Below are positions 53,833 to 62,254 of a stretch of DNA of 64,000 bases, in pieces. The stretch's first letter is position 1. Each line of letters starts with the position of its first letter. The DNA is from Streptomyces griseus subsp. griseus (lineage in GTDB: Bacteria; Actinomycetota; Actinomycetes; Streptomycetales; Streptomycetaceae): NCBI RefSeq assembly GCF_003610995.1, contig NZ_CP032543.1, positions 6,014,001 through 6,078,000 on the forward strand. Direction: 5' to 3'. The position numbers were made by a program, and so were the translations under genes. Under the pieces are notes generated by a model. The model saw only the letters and a program-made list of their open reading frames with translations, searched no databases and was not told the DNA's origin.

Positions 53833-55398
53833 CTAGTCCAGCGAGAGGGGGTTCGGCTCCGCGTGCGGGGCGCACTCCGCGTCCCCGTCCGGTGTCGCCC
53901 CCGTCAGCAGGTAGCGCCGCAGATGGTCGTCCACGCAGGTGTTCCCGGCCCCGCCGATGCCGTGCGTCCCCGCGTCCCGCTCGGTCACGAGCACCGCGCC
54001 GCGCAGCCGCCGCTGAAGTTCCAGCGCCCCCTTGTACGGGGTCGCCGCATCGCGCTCCGCCGCCAGGATCAGCACCGGCGGCAGCTCGCCCCACCCGGTG
54101 GAGACGTCCAGCGGCTGCTGCCGGGGCGCGGGCCAGAAGGCGCACGGCAGGTTGGTGAAGGCGTTGTCCCAGGTCTGGAAGGGGGCGACGGTCGCGAGGT
54201 CGCTGTGGTCGCGGTCCCAGACCTCCCACTCCTCGGGCCATGGGGCGTCGTTGCACTCGATCGCGGTGTAGACGGCCCGCGCGTTCTCGTCCCCCTTGGC
54301 CGTGATCGCGCGCGGCGACATCTGGGTGATCAGCGGCTCCGGGTTCCCCCGGACGTACTCGGAGAGGGCGGTCGCCCGCATCGCCCAGTAGTCGTCGTAG
54401 TAACCGGCCTGGAGGAACGCCGCGTGGAACTGGCCGGGCCCCACCTTCCCGCCCGCCGGTTCGGCCGCGAGGCGGGTGCGCACGTCGTCGTAATGACGCT
54501 GCACGGCCTCGGGAGTGGTGCCGAGCCGGTAGACGTCGTCGTGCCTGGCGACCCAGCGCCGGAAGTCCTCCCAGCGGGACTCGAAGGCCAGCGACTGGTC
54601 GAGGTTGGAGCGGTACCAGATCTGCTCCGGGTCCGGGTCGACCGCGGAATCGAAGACCATACGGCGCACGCGTGAGGGAAAGAGGGTCGCGTACAAGGAA
54701 CCCAGATACGTGCCGTACGAGGCACCCATGAACGTCAGCCGCTCGTCCCCGAGCGCCGCCCGCACCACCTCCAGGTCACGCGCGTTGTTGAGCGAGGTGT
54801 AGTGGCGCAGGGCCTCGCCCGCGTGCTTCTCGCACCCCCGCGCGTACGCCCGCGCCTGCGCGATCCGCTGCTTCTTGTACGCGGCCGTGGGGTGCACGGG
54901 GGAGTCGGTGGGGCTCTGCGCGAAGGCCGCGGGGTCCTGGCAGGAGAGCGGGGCGGAGGCGCCGACACCGCGCGGGGCGTAGCCGACCATGTCGTACGCC
55001 TCGGCGATCTCCTTCCACTCGGACATCTCGCCCATCAGCGGGAAGGTGACGCTGGAGGCGCCGGGGCCGCCCGGGTTGTAGACGAGGGAGCCCTGCCGGC
55101 CGGCCGCATCGCCGGTGGCCAGGGCGCGGCTGACGGTGAGTTCGATGGTCCGGCCGTCGGGCTCCGCGTAGTCCAGGGGGACGCCGACGGTGCCGCACTC
55201 CAGGGTGTCCGGCAGCTGCTCCTCCTCCGGGCAGGCGCCGAAGGAGATCCCGGCGGCTGCCGCGCGGACCGCCGCCACCGTCGTACCGCGCTCCTCGGCG
55301 GAGGCCGGAGCGGGGCCGTCCGAGGCGGTGGCAGGGGCGGCCACCAGGGCGGACAGGACCAGGGAGCCGATCGTTGCGTACAGCGGTACTGCTCTCAC
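53833..55398 (-). CDS. Secreted S33 tripeptidyl aminopeptidase-like alpha/beta hydrolase
   Basis: 521 residues with a signal peptide ending near PATA-S (residue 26). The alpha/beta-hydrolase core starts at about 60; oxyanion block VYNPGGPGASS, then DMVGYAPRGVGAS, nucleophile Ser227 in MGASYGTYLG, Asp in LILAAERDAATPY and His in GTHGIGGAGNTCVD. The C-terminal region matches the TAP-like domain of streptomycete tripeptidyl aminopeptidases (SlpD/E, Tap). The GTG at 55398 has GAGG seven bases upstream; the frame stays open far upstream without similarity. It is on the same strand and 122 bp behind the Cys-rich membrane protein gene. Confidence 0.88.
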   Translation of the reverse strand: MRAVPLYATIGSLVLSALVAAPATASDGPAPASAEERGTTVAAVRAAAAGISFGACPEEEQLPDTLECGTVGVPLDYAEPDGRTIELTVSRALATGDAAGRQGSLVYNPGGPGASSVTFPLMGEMSEWKEIAEAYDMVGYAPRGVGASAPLSCQDPAAFAQSPTDSPVHPTAAYKKQRIAQARAYARGCEKHAGEALRHYTSLNNARDLEVVRAALGDERLTFMGASYGTYLGSLYATLFPSRVRRMVFDSAVDPDPEQIWYRSNLDQSLAFESRWEDFRRWVARHDDVYRLGTTPEAVQRHYDDVRTRLAAEPAGGKVGPGQFHAAFLQAGYYDDYWAMRATALSEYVRGNPEPLITQMSPRAITAKGDENARAVYTAIECNDAPWPEEWEVWDRDHSDLATVAPFQTWDNAFTNLPCAFWPAPRQQPLDVSTGWGELPPVLILAAERDAATPYKGALELQRRLRGAVLVTERDAGTHGIGGAGNTCVDDHLRRYLLTGATPDGDAECAPHAEPNPLSLD

Positions 55399-55520
55399 GG
55401 CGGGACCTCTCTGCGGATGCGGAGAGGGGATGGTGAGGTGCGGAGCGGGTGAAGTCCAGCACCGGGCCGGTGTGTTGCGGGGAACGACCCGGTTGCCGCA
55501 CTCCTTCTCCCGGTGGCGGT

Positions 55521-56552
55521 TCAGGAACTGCTGCCGCAGCTGGAGCCGCCACCACAACTGGAGCTTGACCCCCCGCAGCTGGACCCCGAGCTCCCGCAGC
55601 CGGACCCCGAACCGCCGCACCCGGACCCACCGCCGCAGCCGCCTCCGCCCCCGCAACTCGTATGCCCCGGGCCCGAGTCGGCGCACCACACCGTGGTCGC
55701 CGCGAAGCCCGACGCCGCCGCACCTCCCACGTACCCCGCCGACCGGCCCCCCGAGAAGCCGGACCGTGAGCGCCGGGTCCGCAGGTGCTGCTGGGCCGCC
55801 GCGATCAGCTGGGCCTGGAGCACCGGGTCGGGGAGAGCGTGCAGCCCCCGGTTGGCGACGAGGTACGGCGGGGTCAGCAGGTAGGCGTTCGCGGCTCGAA
55901 AGGCCTGCGCGGCCCGGCGGCCCGCCCGGGTGATCCGCTTGGCGCCGGACGCGGCCACGACGAGCCCGCTGATCCCGCCCAGCAGGATGCCGGGCAGCAC
56001 CTTCACGACGAAGGGGAACGGCATGTCGAACGGGGAGTCGTGTGCGATGTACTGAAGGACCGTGAGCAGGATGGAGAGCGGGAACGCGACGAAGCAGCTC
56101 ACCCCCTGGATCAGTCCCCACCGCCGCACGGGACGGCCGTCGGCGGGCCGGACGAGCAGCCCGCGCTGAGCCAGCCCGTCGCCGATCTCCTGCACCGCCG
56201 GGTGGTGCATCACCGCCTCCCGAACCGCGTGCAGAGCCCCGCTCGGTGAGGTCGACAGCGCCTGGAACACGGCGCGTTCGACCGGGTCGTTCGCCTGCGC
56301 ACGCTGTACGGAGATGATGCCGGGGCCGCCGATGAGGATCCGGCCGTCGGTGTACAGGGCGGTGAGCGCGGTGTCCGCGACCCTGGCCGGACCGCCGTTC
56401 AGGAACGCCGCCTCGTAGAGGTCGTGGACGGTGGCGGAGGGGTCGGCGGACGGGCGGCGGGACCGGGAGACGGCCACCTTCGCCAGGAGCAGCACGGTGG
56501 AGAGGGCGGCCACGAGGTTCATTACCAGGGCGAGCGTGTTCACGGCGGTCAC
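55521..56552 (-). CDS. TIGR04222-type membrane protein with Cys/Gly/Ser repeat tail, putative MNIO substrate
   Basis: 343 residues. An N-terminal hydrophobic helix (4-24) leads into a cytoplasmic TIGR04222-like region ([49 protein letters not shown]), two more helices (about 148-170 and 180-202), then a basic helical segment. The last 54 residues are nearly pure Gly, Ser and Cys, with cysteines at 290, 300, 306, 312, 319, 326, 333 and 339. The GTG at 56552 overlaps the stop of the DUF692 gene (GTGA). Coupling to an MNIO-type enzyme, whose known substrates are Cys-containing peptides, suggests the tail is post-translationally modified; this is inference. Confidence 0.85.
   Translation of the reverse strand: MTAVNTLALVMNLVAALSTVLLLAKVAVSRSRRPSADPSATVHDLYEAAFLNGGPARVADTALTALYTDGRILIGGPGIISVQRAQANDPVERAVFQALSTSPSGALHAVREAVMHHPAVQEIGDGLAQRGLLVRPADGRPVRRWGLIQGVSCFVAFPLSILLTVLQYIAHDSPFDMPFPFVVKVLPGILLGGISGLVVAASGAKRITRAGRRAAQAFRAANAYLLTPPYLVANRGLHALPDPVLQAQLIAAAQQHLRTRRSRSGFSGGRSAGYVGGAAASGFAATTVWCADSGPGHTSCGGGGGCGGGSGCGGSGSGCGSSGSSCGGSSSSCGGGSSCGSSS
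55524..55691 (-). repeat. Region coding the eight-cysteine Gly/Ser tail
   Basis: Encodes residues 288-343 of the TIGR04222-type protein. Seven cysteines recur every six or seven residues, each followed by Gly ([44 protein letters not shown]). The DNA shows imperfect repetition of a roughly 18-21 bp unit. Confidence 0.9.
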
Positions 56553-57874
56553 TTCCCCGCGAGGACGGCACGGGCCGCCCGGACGATACGGGTGGTCCGG
56601 CTCGGTGGCCGGGGCCCGGAGCGGTCCTCCCACCAGTGCGTCAGCCTGCGCTGAGCCACGGGGTCGGGAAGGCCGCCCGAGACCAGGATCCGCTCCACGA
56701 AACCGAGGGCGTCGCGCCGGTAACCGGCGCTCATCGGGCGGCCCTCGGCGTAGTCGAGGAACGCGGCGCGGTAGCCGTCGCCGAGGATCTCCGGCAGCTC
56801 GGGCGCCACCTTCGCGACGACATCGGCGCGCTTGGCGGCCAGCGCCCGGCTCTGCACCCGCAGCCGCCGGTGGTCGAAGCCCTCGGGCGCCGGGGTGCCC
56901 GCGACGAGCGCGGAGAGCAGTACGGTCTGGGCGACGGCGGTACGGTCGCGGGCTCCGGGGGCGGCGGTGGGCGCCGAGGGCGTCTCCGTACGAGGGGCGG
57001 CTTCGCACGCCAGGGACGTCGCCGTGCGGGGGACGGCCCGGCGTGAGCCGGTCGCCGCGGACCGCAGCGTCTCCCGGATCGTGTCCAGCTCGCCCGCCAG
57101 CTCCGCGCCGGGCGGGAAGGCGTCGTCGCGCTCCAGCAGCACGCCCGGCGGGTCGACCCGCGAGCGCAGCTCGGCCAGTACGTCGAGGACCGGGGCGGTC
57201 ACCGGGTGGGCGTGCGTGTCGTGCCAGACGCCGTCCTTCTCGACCCCGCCCGCCACATGGACGTACGCGATGGCCTCCACCGGCAGCTCGTCCAGCGCCT
57301 TCGCCGGGTCCTGGCCGAGGTTGACGTGGTTGGTGTGCAGGTTGGCCACGTCGATCAGCAGCCGCACGCCGGTCCGGTCGACCAGCTCCGCCAGGAACTG
57401 CCCCTCGGTCAGCTCCTCGTCCGGCCAGGAGACCAGCGCCGCGATGTTCTCCAGGGCCAGCGGCACGGGCAGCGAGTCCTGGGCGATGCGCACGTTCTCG
57501 CAGAGCACCTCCAGCGCGTCCCAGGTGCGCGGTACGGGCAGCAGGTGGCCCGCCTCCAGCCGCGCGGACGCGGTGAGCGGCCCCCCGGCCCGTACGAACG
57601 CGATGTGCTCGGTCACCAGCGGTGTACCCAGCAGCTCGGCCCGCGCCGCCAGCCCCGCGAGCCGCCCGGCGTCCGGGCGGTCCGCGCCGCCCAGGCCGAG
57701 CGAGACGCCGTGCGGGACGACTGTCACCCCCCGTTCCCGCAGGCGCACTAGGGAGTCCGGGAGGTGGTCGGCGCAGAGGTTCTCCGCCACCGCCTCCACC
57801 CAGTCGATCCCCGTGAGCGCCTCCACCTCGGCCGCGATCTCCGGCCGCCAGCCGATCCCGATGCCCAGCTTCAT
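56549..57874 (-). CDS. DUF692/MNIO-family multinuclear iron oxidase with fused C-terminal helical domain
   Basis: 441 residues. Residues 1-275 form the DUF692 TIM barrel: [26 protein letters not shown] (H55), VTEHIAFV (H90), LENIAALV (E142), [12 protein letters not shown] (D175, N178, H180), YVHVAGG (H206), DTHAHPV (H221, H223) and LLERDD (E249), the expected iron ligands. After an Ala/Thr/Pro linker (about 280-310), residues 312-420 form a second domain ([29 protein letters not shown]) that resembles the DUF2063-like partners found beside other MNIO enzymes. Known relatives (MbnB, TglH, BufB) oxidise peptide cysteines. The ATG has GGAGGAGGGGGA upstream; its stop overlaps the Cys-rich protein gene. 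Confidence 0.9.
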   Translation of the reverse strand: MKLGIGIGWRPEIAAEVEALTGIDWVEAVAENLCADHLPDSLVRLRERGVTVVPHGVSLGLGGADRPDAGRLAGLAARAELLGTPLVTEHIAFVRAGGPLTASARLEAGHLLPVPRTWDALEVLCENVRIAQDSLPVPLALENIAALVSWPDEELTEGQFLAELVDRTGVRLLIDVANLHTNHVNLGQDPAKALDELPVEAIAYVHVAGGVEKDGVWHDTHAHPVTAPVLDVLAELRSRVDPPGVLLERDDAFPPGAELAGELDTIRETLRSAATGSRRAVPRTATSLACEAAPRTETPSAPTAAPGARDRTAVAQTVLLSALVAGTPAPEGFDHRRLRVQSRALAAKRADVVAKVAPELPEILGDGYRAAFLDYAEGRPMSAGYRRDALGFVERILVSGGLPDPVAQRRLTHWWEDRSGPRPPSRTTRIVRAARAVLAGK

Positions 57875-58051
57875 GGTGTCCCCCTCCTCCGCTCCCTGTC
57901 CGGGTGATGGCCCCGGGAAGCGGTGCCCAACCCGAACAGGGGACGTTCAGAGGAGGATTTGAGGTTCCGGGCGGGCGGGTCTCGTTACGGCATCGGCTTG
58001 GAGGGCTGTCCTGCGGGAGCGGCTTCGGAGGCCGCGTCAGGGTGGAAGGCC

Positions 58052-58801
58052 CTACGGCAGCGGCGGCATCGTCGGCGGTACCGGGCGCGAGGTGAACGAC
58101 TGGTCGCCGGTCGGTGTCACCGGCACCGGAACCTGCGGCACCTGCCCGCCCTGCGGCATCGACGGGCCCGAGGGGCTGGCCGTGGACCCGCCGGCCGCCT
58201 CACGCGCCAGGGCGTCGAAGTCGACGAAGCCGGTGCCCTCCAGCATGGTGATGTGGTCCAGCACGGTCTGGTTCGCGTCGCTGGCGAGCTGCCGGATCAG
58301 GGTGTTGCGGGTGGTGTGCCGGACCTGGCCTATCAGCCCGAACACCTTGCCGTGCGCGGCCCGCAGGATGTTGGCGAACTTCCGCTCGTACTCGTCCCCG
58401 CTCGCCGCCGTCAGCTCCGCGAGCCACGCCCGCTGCTGCTCGGTCGGCTGGTTGGGCAGCTCCACCCCGAGCTTCGCGGCCACGTCCCGGGCCCGCCGGT
58501 CCAGGTCCGTGTGGCCGACCACCAGATGGTCCCCGGCCGCCTTCGTCGCCTCGCTGGGCGCCCGTTCGATCGCCTGCTGACCGGCGGGCAGCTCCCACAG
58601 CCCGGCGAGACGCACCTTGACCAGGAAGTCCCGGTCGGTCGCGGAGAGCGGGCCCCACTGGGTGGCGACGCTGGACGCGTTCAGGTTCGCCTCGCCGGTG
58701 CCCGAACGGTCCGCGTAGGACCAGACGGGGAAGGCGAGCGCGCCCACTGTGGCGACCAGTGCCGCGATGATGAGGGCCGTTCCGTTGATGCGTCGCAACA
58801 A
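58052..58801 (-). CDS. DUF4142 (ferritin-like) secreted or membrane-anchored protein
   Basis: 249 residues. An N-terminal hydrophobic helix (ALIIAALVATVGALAFPVWSYA) acts as signal or anchor, followed by the DUF4142 four-helix bundle (LSATDRDFLVKVRLAGLWELPAGQQAIER, HTDLDRRARDVAAKLGVELP, RQLASDANQTVLDHITMLE) and a Pro-rich C-terminus. The family is ferritin-like but lacks a proven activity. The TTG at 58801 is chosen because GGGAG lies five bases upstream; another TTG at 58858 has no such site. Confidence 0.78.
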   Translation of the reverse strand: MLRRINGTALIIAALVATVGALAFPVWSYADRSGTGEANLNASSVATQWGPLSATDRDFLVKVRLAGLWELPAGQQAIERAPSEATKAAGDHLVVGHTDLDRRARDVAAKLGVELPNQPTEQQRAWLAELTAASGDEYERKFANILRAAHGKVFGLIGQVRHTTRNTLIRQLASDANQTVLDHITMLEGTGFVDFDALAREAAGGSTASPSGPSMPQGGQVPQVPVPVTPTGDQSFTSRPVPPTMPPLP

Positions 58802-59029
58802 GGTGTCTCCCGGGACGAGGCGAGGCGTGACAGCGCCGGTCAGTCGATCAGGCGTCAATCAACCGCCGACCGGCTCGCCGCGCAGGCTACTTGTCGGTAA
58901 TGCCGGTGGGGCAGTATCGGGAGATACGTAGTCGGGCGCAGGAATACTCAGCCGCGGGCGGGCCGGTCCCGGCCTACGGGGGCGCCGCGCCGTGGAGGGC
59001 GGCCGGCGGATCTCCGAGGGGGCGTGCGT

Positions 59030-59797
59030 TCAGCGGCGGAGGCGTACGCCCGGGAGGGGACAGAACCGCCGGCCGCCCTCCACGGCGACGGTGGGCCCGG
59101 GGGCGATCTCCGTGAACCCCGCGTCGCGCACCACCGGCAGGCCGCTCGTGGTCAGCTCGCGCCAGCGCGCCGGGGTGGCCGTGGCCACGGAGAGCGGGAA
59201 CCCCGCCTCGCGCCAGGCCTTGCGCTCGGTCTGTGACAGCTCCCACCAGGCGAGCTGGGCGCCGTGGCCGACCTGGGCCATCGTCTTGCCCGCCGACATC
59301 TCCAGCTCCGGGTTGAGCCACAGCACCGGCCCCTCCGGGTCGGGGGCGGCGGGCGGCTCGGGGTCGTCCAGGTCGGTGCCCGACACCTGGAGCTTGGCCA
59401 GCTCCTTGGGCCAGCCGTCCAGCGGGATCGGCGGGTAGACCCGGACCTCCGCGCCGGTGCCCGTCACCGTGATCCCGGGCAGCGCGGCCGCCTTGCGCCA
59501 CTCCGCCCCACGTGCCCGGCGCACCACCTTGCGGATCCGGGCGTCCTCCCAGTCCCGCATCGCCCCCGCCCACTCGCCCTCGCCGAGGGACCGCTCGTCG
59601 GACAGGATCGTCAGCACCGCGCGGGCGGCGGTGCGCAGGGCGTCCGTACGGGCGGGCGGGGCCGTCTTCTCCAGGTGCACCACGAGCGGGAGCACGTACT
59701 GCGGGGCTTCGTCCCGGTCGGTCGGACCGTTGTGGAAGGGGCTCGGGGAGACAGTGGTCCGGGAGGAGGTGTTCTGGGAGGTGTCGTCGCTGCTCAC
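59030..59797 (-). CDS. Peptidyl-tRNA hydrolase (PTH2 family)
   Basis: 255 residues. An N-terminal Ser/Thr-rich segment (about 35 residues) is followed by a helical insertion and the PTH2 fold. The key motif is ELEMSAGKTMAQVGHGAQLAWW, which matches the PTH2 GKxAAQxxHA block carrying the catalytic residues. PTH2 enzymes cleave peptidyl-tRNA; bacterial members are less common than the Pth1 type and this one is longer than the archaeal 115-residue form. The GTG at 59797 is where homology and ribosome spacing agree; the frame remains open upstream. It is divergent from the AIM24 gene. Confidence 0.82.
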   Translation of the reverse strand: MSSDDTSQNTSSRTTVSPSPFHNGPTDRDEAPQYVLPLVVHLEKTAPPARTDALRTAARAVLTILSDERSLGEGEWAGAMRDWEDARIRKVVRRARGAEWRKAAALPGITVTGTGAEVRVYPPIPLDGWPKELAKLQVSGTDLDDPEPPAAPDPEGPVLWLNPELEMSAGKTMAQVGHGAQLAWWELSQTERKAWREAGFPLSVATATPARWRELTTSGLPVVRDAGFTEIAPGPTVAVEGGRRFCPLPGVRLRR

Positions 59798-59869
59798 GGT
59801 CCCAGTCTGCCAGGCGGAGATTCGCCGGCTCCTTGGCTTGACGGGCCGCCCCGGGTGAGGATGCTCCAC

Positions 59870-60544
59870 ATGAAGAGCGACCTTTTCTCCAGCGAGCACA
59901 TGGCCCAGCCGGCCACCGCCCCCGGCATGACCCTGCAGAACCCGAAGTCGATCAAGTACGCCGTCAACGGCGAGATGCACGCCCGCCAGGGGTCGATGAT
60001 CGCCTTCCGCGGCAATCTCCAGTTCGAACGCAAGGGCCAGGGCATCGGCGGCCTGCTCAAGCGCGCGGTCACCGGCGAGGGCCTCGCGCTCATGGCCGTA
60101 CGCGGGCAGGGCGAGGCGTGGTTCGCGCACGAGGCCGCCAACTGCTTCATCCTGGAGATGGACCAGGGCGACCAGATCACCATCAACGGCCGTAACGTCC
60201 TCTGTTTCGACGCCACCCTCTCGTACGAGATCAAGACGGTGAAGGGCGCCGGGATGGTCGGCGGCGGCCTGTTCAACAGCGTCTTCTCCGGCTACGGCAA
60301 GCTCGGCCTGATGTGTGAGGGCACGCCCATCGTGATCCCGGTGACGGGCGCCCAGCCGGTGTACGTCGACACGGACGCGGTCGTCGGCTGGAGCCAGCAG
60401 CTCACGACGTCCCTGCACCGCTCCCAGAGCGTCGGATCGATGGTGCGCGGCGGCTCGGGCGAGGCCGTGCAGCTGATGCTCCAGGGCGAGGGGTTCGTCA
60501 TCGTGCGGCCGAGCGAGGCCAGGCCGGAGCGGACCGCCAACTGA
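59870..60544 (+). CDS. AIM24 family protein
   Basis: 224 residues, all beta, no signal peptide. Recognised as the AIM24/TRAP-like beta-helix family by LKYAVNGEMHARQGSMIAFRGNLQF-type N-terminus, GEGLALMAVRGQGEAWFA, and QGEGFVIVRPSE at the end. Bacterial AIM24 proteins are widespread, often near tellurium-resistance or membrane-stress genes, but have no assigned reaction. The ATG at 59870 follows GTGAGG by nine bases; another ATG nine bases upstream is possible. Confidence 0.85.
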   Translation: MKSDLFSSEHMAQPATAPGMTLQNPKSIKYAVNGEMHARQGSMIAFRGNLQFERKGQGIGGLLKRAVTGEGLALMAVRGQGEAWFAHEAANCFILEMDQGDQITINGRNVLCFDATLSYEIKTVKGAGMVGGGLFNSVFSGYGKLGLMCEGTPIVIPVTGAQPVYVDTDAVVGWSQQLTTSLHRSQSVGSMVRGGSGEAVQLMLQGEGFVIVRPSEARPERTAN

Positions 60545-60610
60545 CAGTCCGGTTCTGCCGACCCGATCCGACGGCCCGGTCCGGCGACCCCGTTACGTAC
60601 GCTTGTGGGC

Positions 60611-60793
60611 ATGGACGCCGCCGCGTACTGCGAAACGCCCGCACCCGTGACCACGGAGGCGGACGCGGGCCCGCCGTTCGCGGAGTGCGTGCTCTGCCGC
60701 GAGCCGACCGAGTACCCGGAGTCGGCCAAGGGCGCCACGCTCTGCCCGGTCTGCGCCTGGCAGGAGGCGGGGCGCTCGGCCTGCTCCGGCTGA
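60611..60793 (+). CDS. Small zinc-ribbon protein
   Basis: 60 residues with two CxxC knuckles, CVLC and CPVC, separated by 18 residues (EPTEYPESAKGATL in between), which should bind one zinc. No ribosome site precedes the ATG, and a TACGCT hexamer lies only a few bases upstream, so the mRNA may be leaderless. An in-frame GTG six bases earlier is an alternative. Proteins of this kind are frequent in Streptomyces; function unknown. Confidence 0.65.
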   Translation: MDAAAYCETPAPVTTEADAGPPFAECVLCREPTEYPESAKGATLCPVCAWQEAGRSACSG

Positions 60794-61235
60794 GTCCGGT
60801 CCGGCCTCCCCCTCGGAGGACTCCGCCAGGGCCCGTTCCGTTCGGCGTGGACGGGGGGATCGGGGGACGGGAGGGCGCCGCAGCGCACCGTCGCCCTTCA
60901 TGCCGAGGCATCTCCGGCCAGGGCACCACCGGATGGCGCCGACTCCCGGCAACCCCGGCACGGCGCCGCTCCGCACGCGTGCGACACGCGATGCCGGTGA
61001 TCGGGGGAGAGGCGCGGGGGATGCCGACCATCCACGTTGCCGTGTTTCCGACCGTCGTCGTTCTGGTGGACCGCGACGCCGGCCCTCCGGGCCGGTGGCG
61101 GTCGGCCCCGCCGGGAACTCCTGCGTGCGGTGCCGCCTCCGCGCAGTCCGGGTCCGCTGTCCTGACCCGGGGACGGGTAGCGGGCACTCCGGCCGGCCCC
61201 TGTCCGACGGCTGTGGAGCCGCCACAACCGACCCG
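60794..61235. other. Intergenic region, no supportable gene
   Basis: About 440 bp between the zinc-ribbon gene and the end of the deacetylase gene. Open frames on both strands look like GC-skew shadows, rich in Arg, Pro and Gly without motifs. No repeat, tRNA or clear hairpin is recognised. Confidence 0.4.
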
Positions 61236-62168
61236 TCAGCCCTCCATCAGCTCCGACACCTTCACGAACCGGTAACCCCGCTTCCGCAGCTCCGGAACGA
61301 TTCTGCTGATCGCCTCCGCCGTGACCGGCGCCGCGCTGCGCGTGCAGTGCAGTACCACCAGCGACCCCGGCCGCACCCCGTCCAGCACCTGTTCGGCCAC
61401 CGCCCCCGCGTCCGTCGCGAACGCGTCGCCGCTCACCACGTCCCACTGCACCGCCGTCACGTTCGCCGGGGCCAGCGCGCCCAGCGCCGCGTCGTCGTAG
61501 CAGCCGCCGGGGAAACGGAAGTACGGCACCACGTTCCGTACACCGGCCTCGCGGAAGGCGGAGAAGGCCCGCTCCACGTCGCGGGCCATCGACTCCTTCG
61601 CGACCACCGGCAGGCCGTAGCAGTCGGCGGTGAAGGCGTGGTGGCTGTACGAGTGGTTGGCGACCTCGAACAGGTCGTCCGTTCCGATGCCCTTCGCCTG
61701 CGCCGGGTACTCCTCCGCCCACCGCCCGGTCATGAACACGGTCGAGGGCACCTTCAGCCGCCGCAGCAGGGCGATCAGCTCCGGGTTGTCGAAGCGCTCG
61801 CCCGCCGCCGCCCGGGGGCCCTGATCGGCCGTCATGTCGGCGTCGAACGTGAGCGCGACGACCTTCTCCGCCGCGGCCCCTCCCGCCGTACCCCCGCCTC
61901 CGGCCGCCGCAGCCCCGCCCGCCGGCCGCCGCTCGAAGACCGGGGTGCGCCCCGCCGGGCCGGGGGCCATGGTGGGTGGCTTCTTCGGGGCGGGAGAGGT
62001 GGTGGCGGCGGAGGGGGCGGGGGTCGTGGGGGAGGACGGAGCGGGGGAGGAGGGGGCGAGGGCGGTGGGTGCGGGGGTGGTGTCCCCGCACCCGGCCAGC
62101 ACACCGCCGAGCAGCACCGCCGCGACCGTCAGGGCAGTTGTCTTCCACTTCCGTGCAGTAGTGATCAC
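61236..62168 (-). CDS. Polysaccharide deacetylase (NodB/CE4) lipoprotein
   Basis: 310 residues. Lipoprotein signal with lipobox LAGC (Cys27), then a 70-residue Pro/Ala/Ser linker and the NodB domain from about 103. Motif 1 is TFDADMT (D109, D111), a variant of TFDDG; motif 2 is NHSYSHH (H172, H176); motif 3 is RFPGGCYDD; motif 5 is VVLHCT with the catalytic His. All zinc ligands appear present. It would deacetylate peptidoglycan, chitin or another N-acetylated glycan at the outer face of the membrane. GTG start; monocistronic. Confidence 0.9.
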   Translation of the reverse strand: MITTARKWKTTALTVAAVLLGGVLAGCGDTTPAPTALAPSSPAPSSPTTPAPSAATTSPAPKKPPTMAPGPAGRTPVFERRPAGGAAAAGGGGTAGGAAAEKVVALTFDADMTADQGPRAAAGERFDNPELIALLRRLKVPSTVFMTGRWAEEYPAQAKGIGTDDLFEVANHSYSHHAFTADCYGLPVVAKESMARDVERAFSAFREAGVRNVVPYFRFPGGCYDDAALGALAPANVTAVQWDVVSGDAFATDAGAVAEQVLDGVRPGSLVVLHCTRSAAPVTAEAISRIVPELRKRGYRFVKVSELMEG

Positions 62169-62254
62169 TCACGGAAAATATCCGACATCCCGCTTATATG
62201 GTTATAGCGGCACTCCGGTGCGGCGTCAGTGGTGCGGTGCCGACGGTGCGGCTC

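Noticed and set aside
55399..56571. N-terminal extension of the S33 peptidase frame
   Set aside because: It runs in a different frame over the Cys-rich membrane protein; a signal peptide with its own ribosome site starts at 55398.
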